Below are positions 56,416 to 64,000 of a stretch of 64,000 nucleotides of DNA, piece by piece. The notes beneath the pieces are model-generated. The model did not search any database and was not told where the DNA came from. It saw only the letters and a program-made list of their open reading frames with translations. How positions within the stretch are numbered: position 1 is the first letter of the stretch; every line of letters begins with the position of its first letter. Source of the DNA: Rhizaria sp. SCN 62-66 (Eukaryota > Rhizaria, unplaced); the NCBI GenBank assembly GCA_001724265.1, contig MEDY01000111.1, forward strand, positions 1 through 64,000, given 5' to 3'. The translations under genes were made by a program, and so were the position numbers.

Positions 56416-57802
56416 AGTCGTCTTAGTGTGCAGATCAAGCAAGAATTCGATTGAGATATACTCAGAAGTTGTCTCTTGGACGCTTTGTTTTTTTTGTGGT
56501 GGAGATGAGGTATGAAATGTTTAATGAATGTTTTATGTGTCAAGAACGCACATCATCAGTGAAAGAACAATGATATGTTATTTAAAAGTGGATTTTTTAA
56601 TGAAATATTTGTGACTGTTTTGAAAAAGTATACAAATGATGTTTATATTGGAACAAACAGTTCGCTTCAAGTCAGGCCTTTACCGACACTAATTCATAGA
56701 TCTCGGCAATAATAATCTGGAAATGTAGGATAGAAGTCGTGGTACATGCTGCATATACTAGAAACGTAGCAAGACCGAGTAAAATCTAGAGACATTAAGT
56801 GTCTCTTCTGCTGGATATTGTTCGAAATAGGTCCAAATCCAGATGTTCAGGTCTAGCATCAGCAACAAAGTGGTGAACTTCTTAGCCAATTATGATAATA
56901 GAGACACATGAATGAATTAAATCAATAGAATGTATCTTTGATAGTCGGAAAAGTGTATTTTCAAATTGAAAAAGTAGTTTTTTACAGTGGAAAGAGAAGC
57001 GGAAGAATCGGCGCGTGCTCCTGGGATCGGCCCTTAGACGGAGGACCGTGAGCACGAGGTTGGGTTGGTTTGAACCTCAAAGTTTAGCCGTGTCTCGGTC
57101 TGATGGTTGTGGAAACGCCAAAAAAAGGCAGCTATGTGGTCAAAATGATCTTGATAGCGGCTGATGTTGCGTGATTTAGCACTTATGTGGTGTGTTTGGC
57201 TTTTCTTGAACACGTAGCGGCTACTGTGTCGACGGGCAACGTGCTATGGTCGTCGTAAGCAGAGTGAAGATCCCTCACTCTGTGCCAGCCACACACCGTT
57301 CATTCCGCTCGTTCAGGGCGATACAGCGCTTGAAATAGCACAAATTGGAATGAATGATATGAGCTGCACCCTGGCATTGCTAATGTTCGTGCTCACAACG
57401 CGTGTTGTGCGCAAACTTGCGCTCCCTTGTAGCTTTGAGCAAAGTCAAAGTTGACTTGTGGTTTCCCTCGGTCCTGCTTTGAGCACGCGCTGCTTTGGAG
57501 CCATTGCGTGCCTCTATCTAGCCAACCCACCCCTCTCAAGTGGGTCAATCTTGTTTCTTCGCCACTGATTATTACTTCCTTGCTTGCTGTCATCTCACAC
57601 ACCTGCTTCTTTCTCCTTCTATTTGCCTCCTTTTGTTTTCCTTCACCCCTCGCTCTCTCTTCGGTGCGCGCCCTCCCCTCTCCCTCTCTCTCCTTCCACA
57701 CACTCCACTCGCATTTGCTTCTCGCAACGGCTGCTTTCTTCTCTTGGCACAACCAATCAATGTTTTGTCATTCTTTGCTTGTTTTCCCCTACAACAGGCC
57801 CA
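56416..57802 (+). promoter_or_regulatory. Long spacer before rac with a GC-rich structured island
   Basis: AT-rich to about 56990, then a more GC-rich stretch to about 57330 with inverted repeats: CGTGCTC/GAGCACG around 57012-57055, GAGGTT/AACCTC around 57057-57080, and a perfect 8-bp stem with 7-nt loop (57260-57282). A long CT-rich tract (57590-57800) leads into rac and ends in an acceptor-like CTACAACAG just before the ATG, so a 5' UTR intron is possible. No protein-coding frame is convincing. Confidence 0.4.
57260..57282 (+). other. Perfect 8-bp hairpin
   Basis: CAGAGTGA and TCACTCTG pair perfectly around the loop AGATCCC. It sits inside a GC-richer island of an otherwise AT-rich spacer. 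It could be part of a structured RNA or a palindromic protein site. Confidence 0.4.
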
Positions 57803-58381
57803 ATGCAGAACATCAAGTGCGTTGTCGTTGGTGATGGTGCCGTCGGTAAGACGTGCCTCCTCATTTCGTACACCAACAACGCGTTCCCCAACGAGTACAT
57901 CCCCACCGTCTTCGACAACTACTCTGCGAACGTCATGGTTGATGGCAAGCCCGTGAACCTCGGCCTTTGGGATACCGCCGGCCAGGAGGACTACGACCGT
58001 CTCCGCCCCCTGTCGTACCCCCAGACTGACGTCTTCCTTGTCTGCTTCTCGATCGTGTCCCCCCACTCGTTCGACAACGTCAAGACTAAGTGGTTCCCCG
58101 AGATTAAGCACCACGCCCCCAACGTGCCCATGATCCTCGTCGGCACCAAGGCCGACCTCCGCGGCGACAGCGCCATGGTCCAGCAGCTCGCTGCCAAGGG
58201 CCTCCAGATGGTCACCCGCGACCTCGCCGAGGCCCGCGTCCGCGAGATCGGCGCCCGCTGCTACATGGAGTGCTCCGCCCTCACCCAGGAGGGCCTCAAG
58301 AACGTCTTCGATGAGGCGATCCGTGCCGCGCTCACCAAGCCCCCCTCCCGCAAGAAGGCCAAGAAGTGCATTGTTATGTAA
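57803..58381 (+). CDS. rac: Rac-type Rho-family small GTPase
   Basis: Intronless coding frame, 192 residues, the same length as human Rac1, ATG at 57803 and stop TAA. G1 GDGAVGKT (10-17), switch [10 protein letters not shown] (32-40), G3 DTAGQE (57-62), G4 TKAD (115-118, usually TKLD) and G5 SAL (158-160) are all present. Gly12, Thr17 and Gln61 are intact, so it should cycle normally. Switch I and II are identical to Rac1, which predicts binding of CRIB-type effectors. The C-terminus has a Lys/Arg-rich stretch and a CIVM box; a final Met favours farnesylation over the geranylgeranylation of Rac1 (CLLL). It acts at the plasma membrane in actin control and related signalling. Codon use is strongly C-ending, as in a highly expressed gene. 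Confidence 0.96.
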   Translation: MQNIKCVVVGDGAVGKTCLLISYTNNAFPNEYIPTVFDNYSANVMVDGKPVNLGLWDTAGQEDYDRLRPLSYPQTDVFLVCFSIVSPHSFDNVKTKWFPEIKHHAPNVPMILVGTKADLRGDSAMVQQLAAKGLQMVTRDLAEARVREIGARCYMECSALTQEGLKNVFDEAIRAALTKPPSRKKAKKCIVM

Positions 58382-59234
58382 AGTGCTCCAGCTCGATCCT
58401 TATCAATGATCTCGAGCCGCAGCTTTTGCGTACCTCTCGTCACGTCGTCGCGCCAGTCACATGTAACAAACTTGATGACTGATAGACAACGATGACAAAC
58501 CACACTTGTTGGTTGCTGGGACATCCCCGTTCATGAGTCCTTGTTGCACTGTCTGTCACGCGTATTGCCACGCGTTTGATACTGTAGCAGCTGCAACAAC
58601 AACGGCAGAGTAAAGAAACAAGGGACAGATCGACAGCTGTAGTGATGATCTGAGCTGACCGACAAACCCAGTGTGAACAGTCGGTCTCGCCCATCAGTCT
58701 GTCAAGTCGTCGCTCTGATGGAGAGCAAAAGACGGATCCAACGCGGTCCGCTCTTTTCCTCTCTCTCTCGTCCTTGTCTGTCTTTCATCCCTTCTCTTTT
58801 CGTCGCTTTCCTCCATCCACTTTTTCAAAACATAGCCCATCGCACCTCTTAGGGTGCGGCTTAACTTTTCTTTTCGTCTTCGTTTTCTTTGTGTAAATAC
58901 ACTGTTATGATGTATATTCAAATACGACCTGGTATACCGAGTGTAGTACATGTACTATCTTGTATTGTAAAATTGAACTGGAAACAGAAAGGTAAGGCTG
59001 AGTGCCCGCACCCAAGCCTGACCTGACCTTATGATAAAACATTGAAATTGACCAGTTAGTGATATCACCCCAGAAATGAGCAATAATATCGCCCTAATAA
59101 AAAAAAACCCTAATAAAAAACTAAAAACCATAAACACGCCGCATCAAACAGAGCCACGCGTACTGCCGCGCGTACGGCCAAACGTAGCTGTCTGCTTTGC
59201 GTCACTTCACCTCACTTCACCTCACTTGGCCCCC
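58382..59234. other. Convergent 3' spacer
   Basis: The rac 3' UTR and the 3' region of the minus-strand gene. It contains an A-rich stretch with AATAAAA-type motifs near 59095-59120 and short CACTTCACCT repeats near 59202-59230. A minus frame at 58694-58951 lies in this UTR and shows no coding bias. Confidence 0.5.
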
Positions 59235-62200
59235 TCACTTGGTGTAGAGCCCATCCATTGCGACGTCGTACTTCTTGAGCCCGTTCTTGGTAAGCACCCA
59301 GACGAGGCGGCGCTCGGCGGCCGTCACCAGCACGCCCGCCGCCTCCTGTTGCGCGCTCTCAGTCACCTTTCCGGAGCTCTTGTAGCCGTCGTCGCCCTTG
59401 TCCTTCTTCTCCTTCTTCTCCTTCTTGTCCGCCTTGTCGCCCTTGCTCTTGTCGTCGACGATAGACACGAGCGGCGGCGTGTGGCCCATCACGCCCGCGT
59501 TGGACACGGCCTCGATGGTGCGCCGCACGGGTGCCAGCTCGCGCCGCATTGCCTCGGGGAACACGCACGCCGTGGCCGCCTTGCGGTGGCGGGCGCCGCG
59601 GACCACCCACAGCGTGCCCGCCGCCGTGCGCGACTGCCCGGCCACAATCTCCGCCTCGCCCTGGGCGGCGACGTGCGCGGCCTCGGTCGCCGTGCGCACG
59701 GCGCTCGAGATGGCGACTGCGGCCCGGAGATCGGGGTTGTTGCCCGCGGCAGCCTCGCTGGCGACTCCGGCCGCGGCGGCGTTGATTGCAGCGATGCTGT
59801 TGTGCACCTGCGCCGCGGTCGGCGGGCGGTACCAGTGCTCGGGACGGCGCACGATGGCCTCGATCGCGACGTACCCGCCGGCGGCAGCGGCGGCGGCGGC
59901 GGCGGCGGCGGCCTCGGGCACGCTCTTGCCGGCGCCAGCGCCCGCGGTGTCGGTCGGCGACACGTTCCACCAGGAGCTCTTGCTGCCGCCAGCGTAGGTG
60001 TACATGCACAGCGGGTTGCGCTGCTCGGCGCGGTCCCACCACACGAGCGGCGGCGCGGCCGGGTCAGACTGCGTCGACAGCCCGGCGTAGGCGTCGCGCG
60101 GCCCCACGCGCAGCCACATCTGGCGCGCGTGGGGCGCCACGTTGGCCATGAACTCGCGATACGTCGTGCGCTCGGCCGGCACCACGTCGTCGTGGCGCCA
60201 GAACAGCGGCTTGTCGGCCAGCTCATCCGCAGTCGCAGCTGAGGCTCCAGTAGCGACAGAGGCGCCGTCAGCGCCGGCGGACTCGGGCGCAGGCGCAGGC
60301 GCAGACTCGGTCGCAGACTCGGGCGCAGACTCGGGCGCAGACTCGGGCGCAGAGAGAGAGCTTGAGACCGCAGAGGCGGCGGCCTCAGACTTGGCCTTGG
60401 CAGCAGCGGCGGCGACGGGCGCAGCAGAAATGCTGGCGCTGCCGACAGAGCTCGCACCGTCGCCGATGTAAAAGCTGTTGCCGGTCGCACCGGGGGCGGC
60501 GGGGACGGCGGCCTTGCTCGCGCTCAGACTGACGCAGTCGAATGCGCTGCTGTTGGACTCGCCGTCGCTGACCTCGCCGTGGTTGTGGTCGAGGTCGTCG
60601 AGCGAGAAGTCGGTGAAGTAGCTCTCGGAGAGCAGCGACTTGCCGAGCTTGCCAAACTTGATCGAGCCGGAGCCGCCGGTGACGGAGCCGCTGAGGAAGG
60701 ATCCGGTACGCACGGGCCCGGCGACGGGCGAGAGGCCCGTCACGGGCGTCAACGTCGCGGGCGTCGCCGCGACCGAGACGGCGGCGGAGCAGGCCTGCGA
60801 GAGCGCCTCGGACTCGATCATCTCGAAGTCGATCTCTGACTCGCAGTCGCTGCCAGACGTGCTCGCGCCGGCACCCGCAGCAATGACGCGGGGCGGCTTG
60901 CACCCCGTAGCGTCGGAAATGTTGACCACGGAGAATGACACGTCAGACAGCACGGACGACGGCGCGGGCGCGGACAGCTTCACCGCAGACGCATGCACGT
61001 GTGTGGCGCCGCCGGCGGGGCTGACAACGTCGTTCGCGACCGTCGCGCGGCCGTGTCCGCCGCCGACAGCGGGCGCGTCCACGGCCACAACGCCCGTCGA
61101 CGCCTTGCCAGCGCTGGTCGCGGCGGCCGCAGCGGCCGCAGCGGCCTTCTTGGCGCGGATGCGGTCCAGGACGCTGCCGGCAGCGGTGCCAACGCTCGCG
61201 GCGGCCTGGAAGCCCGTGAGCGCGGACTCGGCCAGGACGCGGACGCGCGCGGTGAACTCCTTGCTGCGCACGGCGGTCCGCACGCCGTCGTGCTTGGGCA
61301 GGCGCTGCTTCCACTCGAAGAGCGTCAGCTCGCCCAGCGCGGCGCGGCGGCGCGCGAGGGCCGCGGTAAGCCCCAGCTGGTCGATGAGCGCCATCGCAGT
61401 CTCCAGCTCCGCCTCGCGCGGGTCGCGCGTCGGGCGTTGGTAGCGGTCGCCGGCCAGCATGCGGTTGATGACTTGCACGGCCATGTCGCACGCCTGGATG
61501 TGTCGGAGGTTGGTCTTGGTGGTGTACTCGTCCCATGCCTCCGGGCCCGCGTTCTCGTCGGGGCGGACGTACTCGCCGTCGGGGTCGTCCGCGTTCGCGG
61601 TGTCGAGCATGGAGATGAAGTGCCACGCAAGCGAGGCGCGGAAGCACACCAGCGGCGCGCCGTGCAGCGCGACCGCGCGGTGCAGCCAGAAAGACCGGCG
61701 GCGTGAGGCCTTGAGCAGCTTCTCAGCCGCAGCAGCCGGGTCGCCGGTCATTGCGGTCGCAGCGTCAATGTCGGCCTGCGTGGTGTTATAGACGACGACG
61801 GAGTTGCGCAGGAAGTTCGTGACAGGAATCAACTTCTCGTAGTTCTTGATGCCGGAATTGGGGGCCAGCAGTGCCACTGCGGTTTCGATGGCGTGGCCGG
61901 CAATGGCGGCGCGGGGCCATGCCGCGGCGAACACGGACGCGGTGACGCGCGCTGCGTGGTTATGCTCCAGGTGGTTCTGCGTGGTGGGGTACACGGGGTT
62001 CAACTCGAGCTCCTGGTGGCACAGGCGCGACACGCGCTTCTGGCGCGCGATGCGGTTGGCCTCGATCCCGGCGTCCGGCGAGCACGTACACCCCATAGCA
62101 ACGCCGCGGGAAATCTCCGCCACGGCGTCGCACGCGCACGTCACGCGCGGGCGCGGCAGGTGGTTCAGGAGGCGAGGGCGCGAGGGCGACGGCGACACCA

Positions 62201-62882
62201 TGAGGTGGTCATACTCGCACTTGTGCGCATCCTTCATGAAGCGCCGGCCCCAGCAGATCGAGCTCCAGTAGTGCACGCCGGTGACGCGCGGCGCGGACTC
62301 GACCACGGTCTGCAGCGCAACAATAAGCGGGCGGAAAGGGTTCTTGTGGTCGCCTTCCGACGCGAGGCGTGACGCATCGAAGAGAACGGACTGGAATGAG
62401 TCTGGGACTGCCATGACGGTCCAGTCCTTGGCGGCTCCGACAGGACTGGCGATATCCTTGTGGTCGGGAAGTTGCTGGTTTGCGCCGAGAGCAAGGCGCC
62501 GCACGGCAACGTCCATCGAAGGAGGCGTGGGAACGTACACGAGCGAGCCGAAGTCGCGGAGGAAACGAAGGCAGCAGTTACAGCGGTAGATGACGCGGTA
62601 CTTCTCAGGCATCAGCGACAAAAACAGCTCATCAAGCGGGAGCTGAATGTCGGCCTGGTAAAACTTGCCGTCAAGCGCGGAATCCACAGCCTTGTCAAGC
62701 GTCGCCTGCATCAGCGCGCGGATAGCACCGTAGGACTTGATAGTATTCTTGATGCTGAGGTCTGACTTAGCCAGCGTGGCGCGGCACTTAGAGAGCGTAG
62801 CCTGCACAGCAGGCGAAATGCCCGGAGCCAAAGGGACATCCCACGCGTAATCATCGTTGTTATTGGGAGCAGCGCCGTCCAT
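59235..62882 (-). CDS. Protein resembling an actinobacterial/phage uncharacterised family
   Basis: Intronless, 1215 residues, ATG at 62882 (an in-frame TTG lies 30 bp upstream) and stop TGA. Function unknown. Several segments recall, from memory, an uncharacterised family common in actinobacteria and their phages: a CNCCLRFLRDFGSLVYV Cys motif near residue 100, an HKCEYDHLMV segment, a YQRPT motif followed by a helix ending in WKQRLPK, and in the C-terminal third a TYREFM start, a QRNPLCMYTYAGG motif, GYVAIEAIVRRPEHW, and a LWVVRGAR...VFPEAMRRELAPVRRTIEA block. Between the two conserved parts is a Ser/Ala-rich insert with a 12-bp ESAP-type repeat, and near the end a Lys/Glu run. The inserts look like host-style low-complexity expansion within an acquired backbone. 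The GC3-rich codon use matches neighbours, so any transfer is not recent. A shorter related frame lies just upstream at 63334-64000. Confidence 0.6.
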   Translation of the reverse strand: MDGAAPNNNDDYAWDVPLAPGISPAVQATLSKCRATLAKSDLSIKNTIKSYGAIRALMQATLDKAVDSALDGKFYQADIQLPLDELFLSLMPEKYRVIYRCNCCLRFLRDFGSLVYVPTPPSMDVAVRRLALGANQQLPDHKDIASPVGAAKDWTVMAVPDSFQSVLFDASRLASEGDHKNPFRPLIVALQTVVESAPRVTGVHYWSSICWGRRFMKDAHKCEYDHLMVSPSPSRPRLLNHLPRPRVTCACDAVAEISRGVAMGCTCSPDAGIEANRIARQKRVSRLCHQELELNPVYPTTQNHLEHNHAARVTASVFAAAWPRAAIAGHAIETAVALLAPNSGIKNYEKLIPVTNFLRNSVVVYNTTQADIDAATAMTGDPAAAAEKLLKASRRRSFWLHRAVALHGAPLVCFRASLAWHFISMLDTANADDPDGEYVRPDENAGPEAWDEYTTKTNLRHIQACDMAVQVINRMLAGDRYQRPTRDPREAELETAMALIDQLGLTAALARRRAALGELTLFEWKQRLPKHDGVRTAVRSKEFTARVRVLAESALTGFQAAASVGTAAGSVLDRIRAKKAAAAAAAAATSAGKASTGVVAVDAPAVGGGHGRATVANDVVSPAGGATHVHASAVKLSAPAPSSVLSDVSFSVVNISDATGCKPPRVIAAGAGASTSGSDCESEIDFEMIESEALSQACSAAVSVAATPATLTPVTGLSPVAGPVRTGSFLSGSVTGGSGSIKFGKLGKSLLSESYFTDFSLDDLDHNHGEVSDGESNSSAFDCVSLSASKAAVPAAPGATGNSFYIGDGASSVGSASISAAPVAAAAAKAKSEAAASAVSSSLSAPESAPESAPESATESAPAPAPESAGADGASVATGASAATADELADKPLFWRHDDVVPAERTTYREFMANVAPHARQMWLRVGPRDAYAGLSTQSDPAAPPLVWWDRAEQRNPLCMYTYAGGSKSSWWNVSPTDTAGAGAGKSVPEAAAAAAAAAAAGGYVAIEAIVRRPEHWYRPPTAAQVHNSIAAINAAAAGVASEAAAGNNPDLRAAVAISSAVRTATEAAHVAAQGEAEIVAGQSRTAAGTLWVVRGARHRKAATACVFPEAMRRELAPVRRTIEAVSNAGVMGHTPPLVSIVDDKSKGDKADKKEKKEKKDKGDDGYKSSGKVTESAQQEAAGVLVTAAERRLVWVLTKNGLKKYDVAMDGLYTK
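60301..60353 (-). repeat. 12-bp tandem repeat, about 4.4 copies
   Basis: Unit gcagactcgggc on the plus strand, encoding Glu-Ser-Ala-Pro repeats on the minus strand, in the low-complexity insert of the bacterial/phage-like gene. Confidence 0.85.
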
Positions 62883-63333
62883 GAGAGCGGCCGTGTCCAC
62901 TAGAGTTCGCAAAGCAAATGAGGATACGACAAGGCAAAGGTTAAGTTGTCAGATTGCGGTAGTGCGAGTTCGACCACATGAACAGCGGTTTCCCAAAATA
63001 ACTTTAAAGTTTCAAGCGTTCAAGTGTGTTTAAAACTTCATCATGCATATTCCCACCGTCTTCATACGGGAGTTGAGTCTGTTTATCTCATTTTACTTGA
63101 GCCCATGGCATGACCAAAGTCGGCCTGAGGTTACAGTTTGGATTTGTGGTGGCGGTGACAGATGTGCTTCTTGTTTGTGGTGAGACACAATTCGTCGAAG
63201 GACGCAATAAAACCGAACTGAGCGCAGTTCAAACTCACGTAAAACGTTTTTAAAGTCAAGAAAAAGGAGTAAACATATGTATGATTGGAGGATTCTTCGA
63301 TTTCTGCCAGTATAACTGTCATATCTCGTGCGA
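62883..63333 (-). promoter_or_regulatory. AT-rich spacer between paralogues
   Basis: Presumed promoter of the intact minus-strand gene and 3' end of the truncated copy. Short frames at 63093-63359 have AT-rich codons and no support. Confidence 0.4.
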
Positions 63334-64000
63334 TCAGCTCTCGGGGTTGTGCGCGACAATAGCGCGGTTGATGAATTCGGTGGCGCGATCCAACGCCGTG
63401 AACTCGCGCGCGGTCACCATGGCGCGGTGCTTTTCCTGGGTTTCCAGGTTGGCATTGTCGGGCGGCGGGACGAACTCGCCGTCGGGATCGGCCTCGTGTT
63501 CAATATCAAGCAGCAAGATGAAACGCCACGCCAGCGGGTTGCGGAAGCGCATCACTGGGGCGCCAAGCAGCGCCGCTGCACGGTGCATCCAGAAGGTTCG
63601 ACGGCGCAACGCCTTAAGCAGCTTCTCCGCCGCAGCAGTCGGGTTGTTAGTCATCGCGTTCGCGGTGTCAATCTCAGCCTGCGTCCTGTTGTAGACGGTG
63701 ATGGAGTTCCGCAAGAAACGCACGACAGGTAGCAGCGTCTCGTAGTTCTGGACGCCGCAGTGCGGGGACAGCAGGGTTAGCGCCCGGTCCACCGCGGGGC
63801 CGAGGCTGGTAATGCGAGGCCACGCCGCGGTGAAGTATGCAGCGGCGGCACGTGCGTCGCGGTTGCACGCCTCGGAGTTATGCGGGCCGCTGCTTCAACT
63901 CCCGCTGGCACAGACGCAGCACGCGGTCCTGTCGCGCGGCGTGGCCGACGTGTTTGGTCGCGGCGGCCGTGGACGCGCATGTGCAGTCGAGCGCGACGCC
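63334..64000 (-). pseudogene. Frameshifted, 3'-truncated paralogue of the 59235-62882 gene (partial)
   Basis: The minus strand encodes two colinear pieces aligned to the middle of the intact neighbour. From 64000 the frame reads a GVALDCTC start and RLCQREL, matching GVAMGCTC and RLCHQEL, then meets TAA at 63880-63878. The match resumes one base out of frame at about 63885 (HNSEACN, AAWPRI) and continues through NYETLLPVVRFLRNS, AAAEKLLKALRRR and DPDGEFVPP to a TGA at 63336-63334. Roughly half the residues agree over the aligned part, so the duplication is old. It ends where the intact protein still has about 700 residues. Either the gene is dead, or one base is wrong in the assembly and this is a short functional paralogue. 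The 5' end is outside the window. Confidence 0.65.

Noticed and set aside
57050-57085. tRNA-like GGTTTGAACC near the GC-rich island
   Set aside because: No acceptor, D or anticodon arm at the proper distance on either strand.
59095-59125. CCCTAA-like telomeric repeats
   Set aside because: Only two CCCTAA occurrences in an A-rich stretch, not a tandem array.
1-64000. CRISPR array, prophage, rRNA or classical transposon
   Set aside because: No spaced direct repeats, no phage structural genes, no rRNA-like sequence, no transposase or reverse transcriptase frame seen.

Overview
This window comes from a eukaryotic nuclear genome, most likely a free-living or parasitic protist. Coding DNA is very GC-rich, with strong G/C third positions and long Ala, Ser, Gln and acidic runs. 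It alternates with AT-rich intergenic DNA. Most genes have zero to two short AT-rich introns, usually with GTACGY donors. Products such as ribosomal P1, Rac GTPase, a mitochondrial carrier, an ING-type PHD protein, VID27 and a HECT ligase are all eukaryotic. Rac plus a PXK/SLOB-like pseudokinase would fit the opisthokont/amoebozoan/apusomonad side, but this is not decisive and I do not name a species.

Layout. 1-3480 (+): 3' part of an Ala/Ser-rich ING-type PHD finger protein. 9458-3772 (-): one large unknown three-exon protein. 10021-11488 (+): SLC25 carrier of the UCP/dicarboxylate type, three exons. 12505-15742 (+): two-pass membrane protein with a Cys-rich loop, two exons. 16393-19855 (+): membrane-anchored PXK/SLOB-like pseudokinase, two exons. 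22057-20333 (-): VID27. 25684-22557 (-): FZL/mitofusin-type dynamin GTPase with a likely mitochondrial presequence, two exons. 26275-26723 (+): ribosomal P1, two exons. 27607-56415 (+): an intronless giant HECT E3 ligase of 9602 residues. 57803-58381 (+): Rac. 62882-59235 (-): an intact gene resembling, from memory, an uncharacterised actinobacterial/phage family. 64000-63334 (-): a frameshifted, truncated paralogue of it.

The most striking signal is in the genetic code. Two genes are interrupted by in-frame TAG codons, two in each, and in both the GC-rich, Gln-rich reading frame continues past them in the same frame. Every other gene whose end is visible stops at TAA or TGA. This suggests that UAG is a sense codon, most simply glutamine, with UAA and UGA kept as stops (the arrangement of NCBI code 15). 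The PHD gene extension is the cleanest case. In the unknown gene a 231-nt GC-rich intron could also remove both TAGs, and this needs RNA or peptide data.

Other notable points are the size and domain content of the HECT ligase, a ribosomal P1 protein without the usual C-terminal GFGLFD-type tail, and the bacterial/phage-like gene with its broken tandem copy. The genes do not form an operon. They are independent eukaryotic units in tandem, convergent and divergent arrangements.
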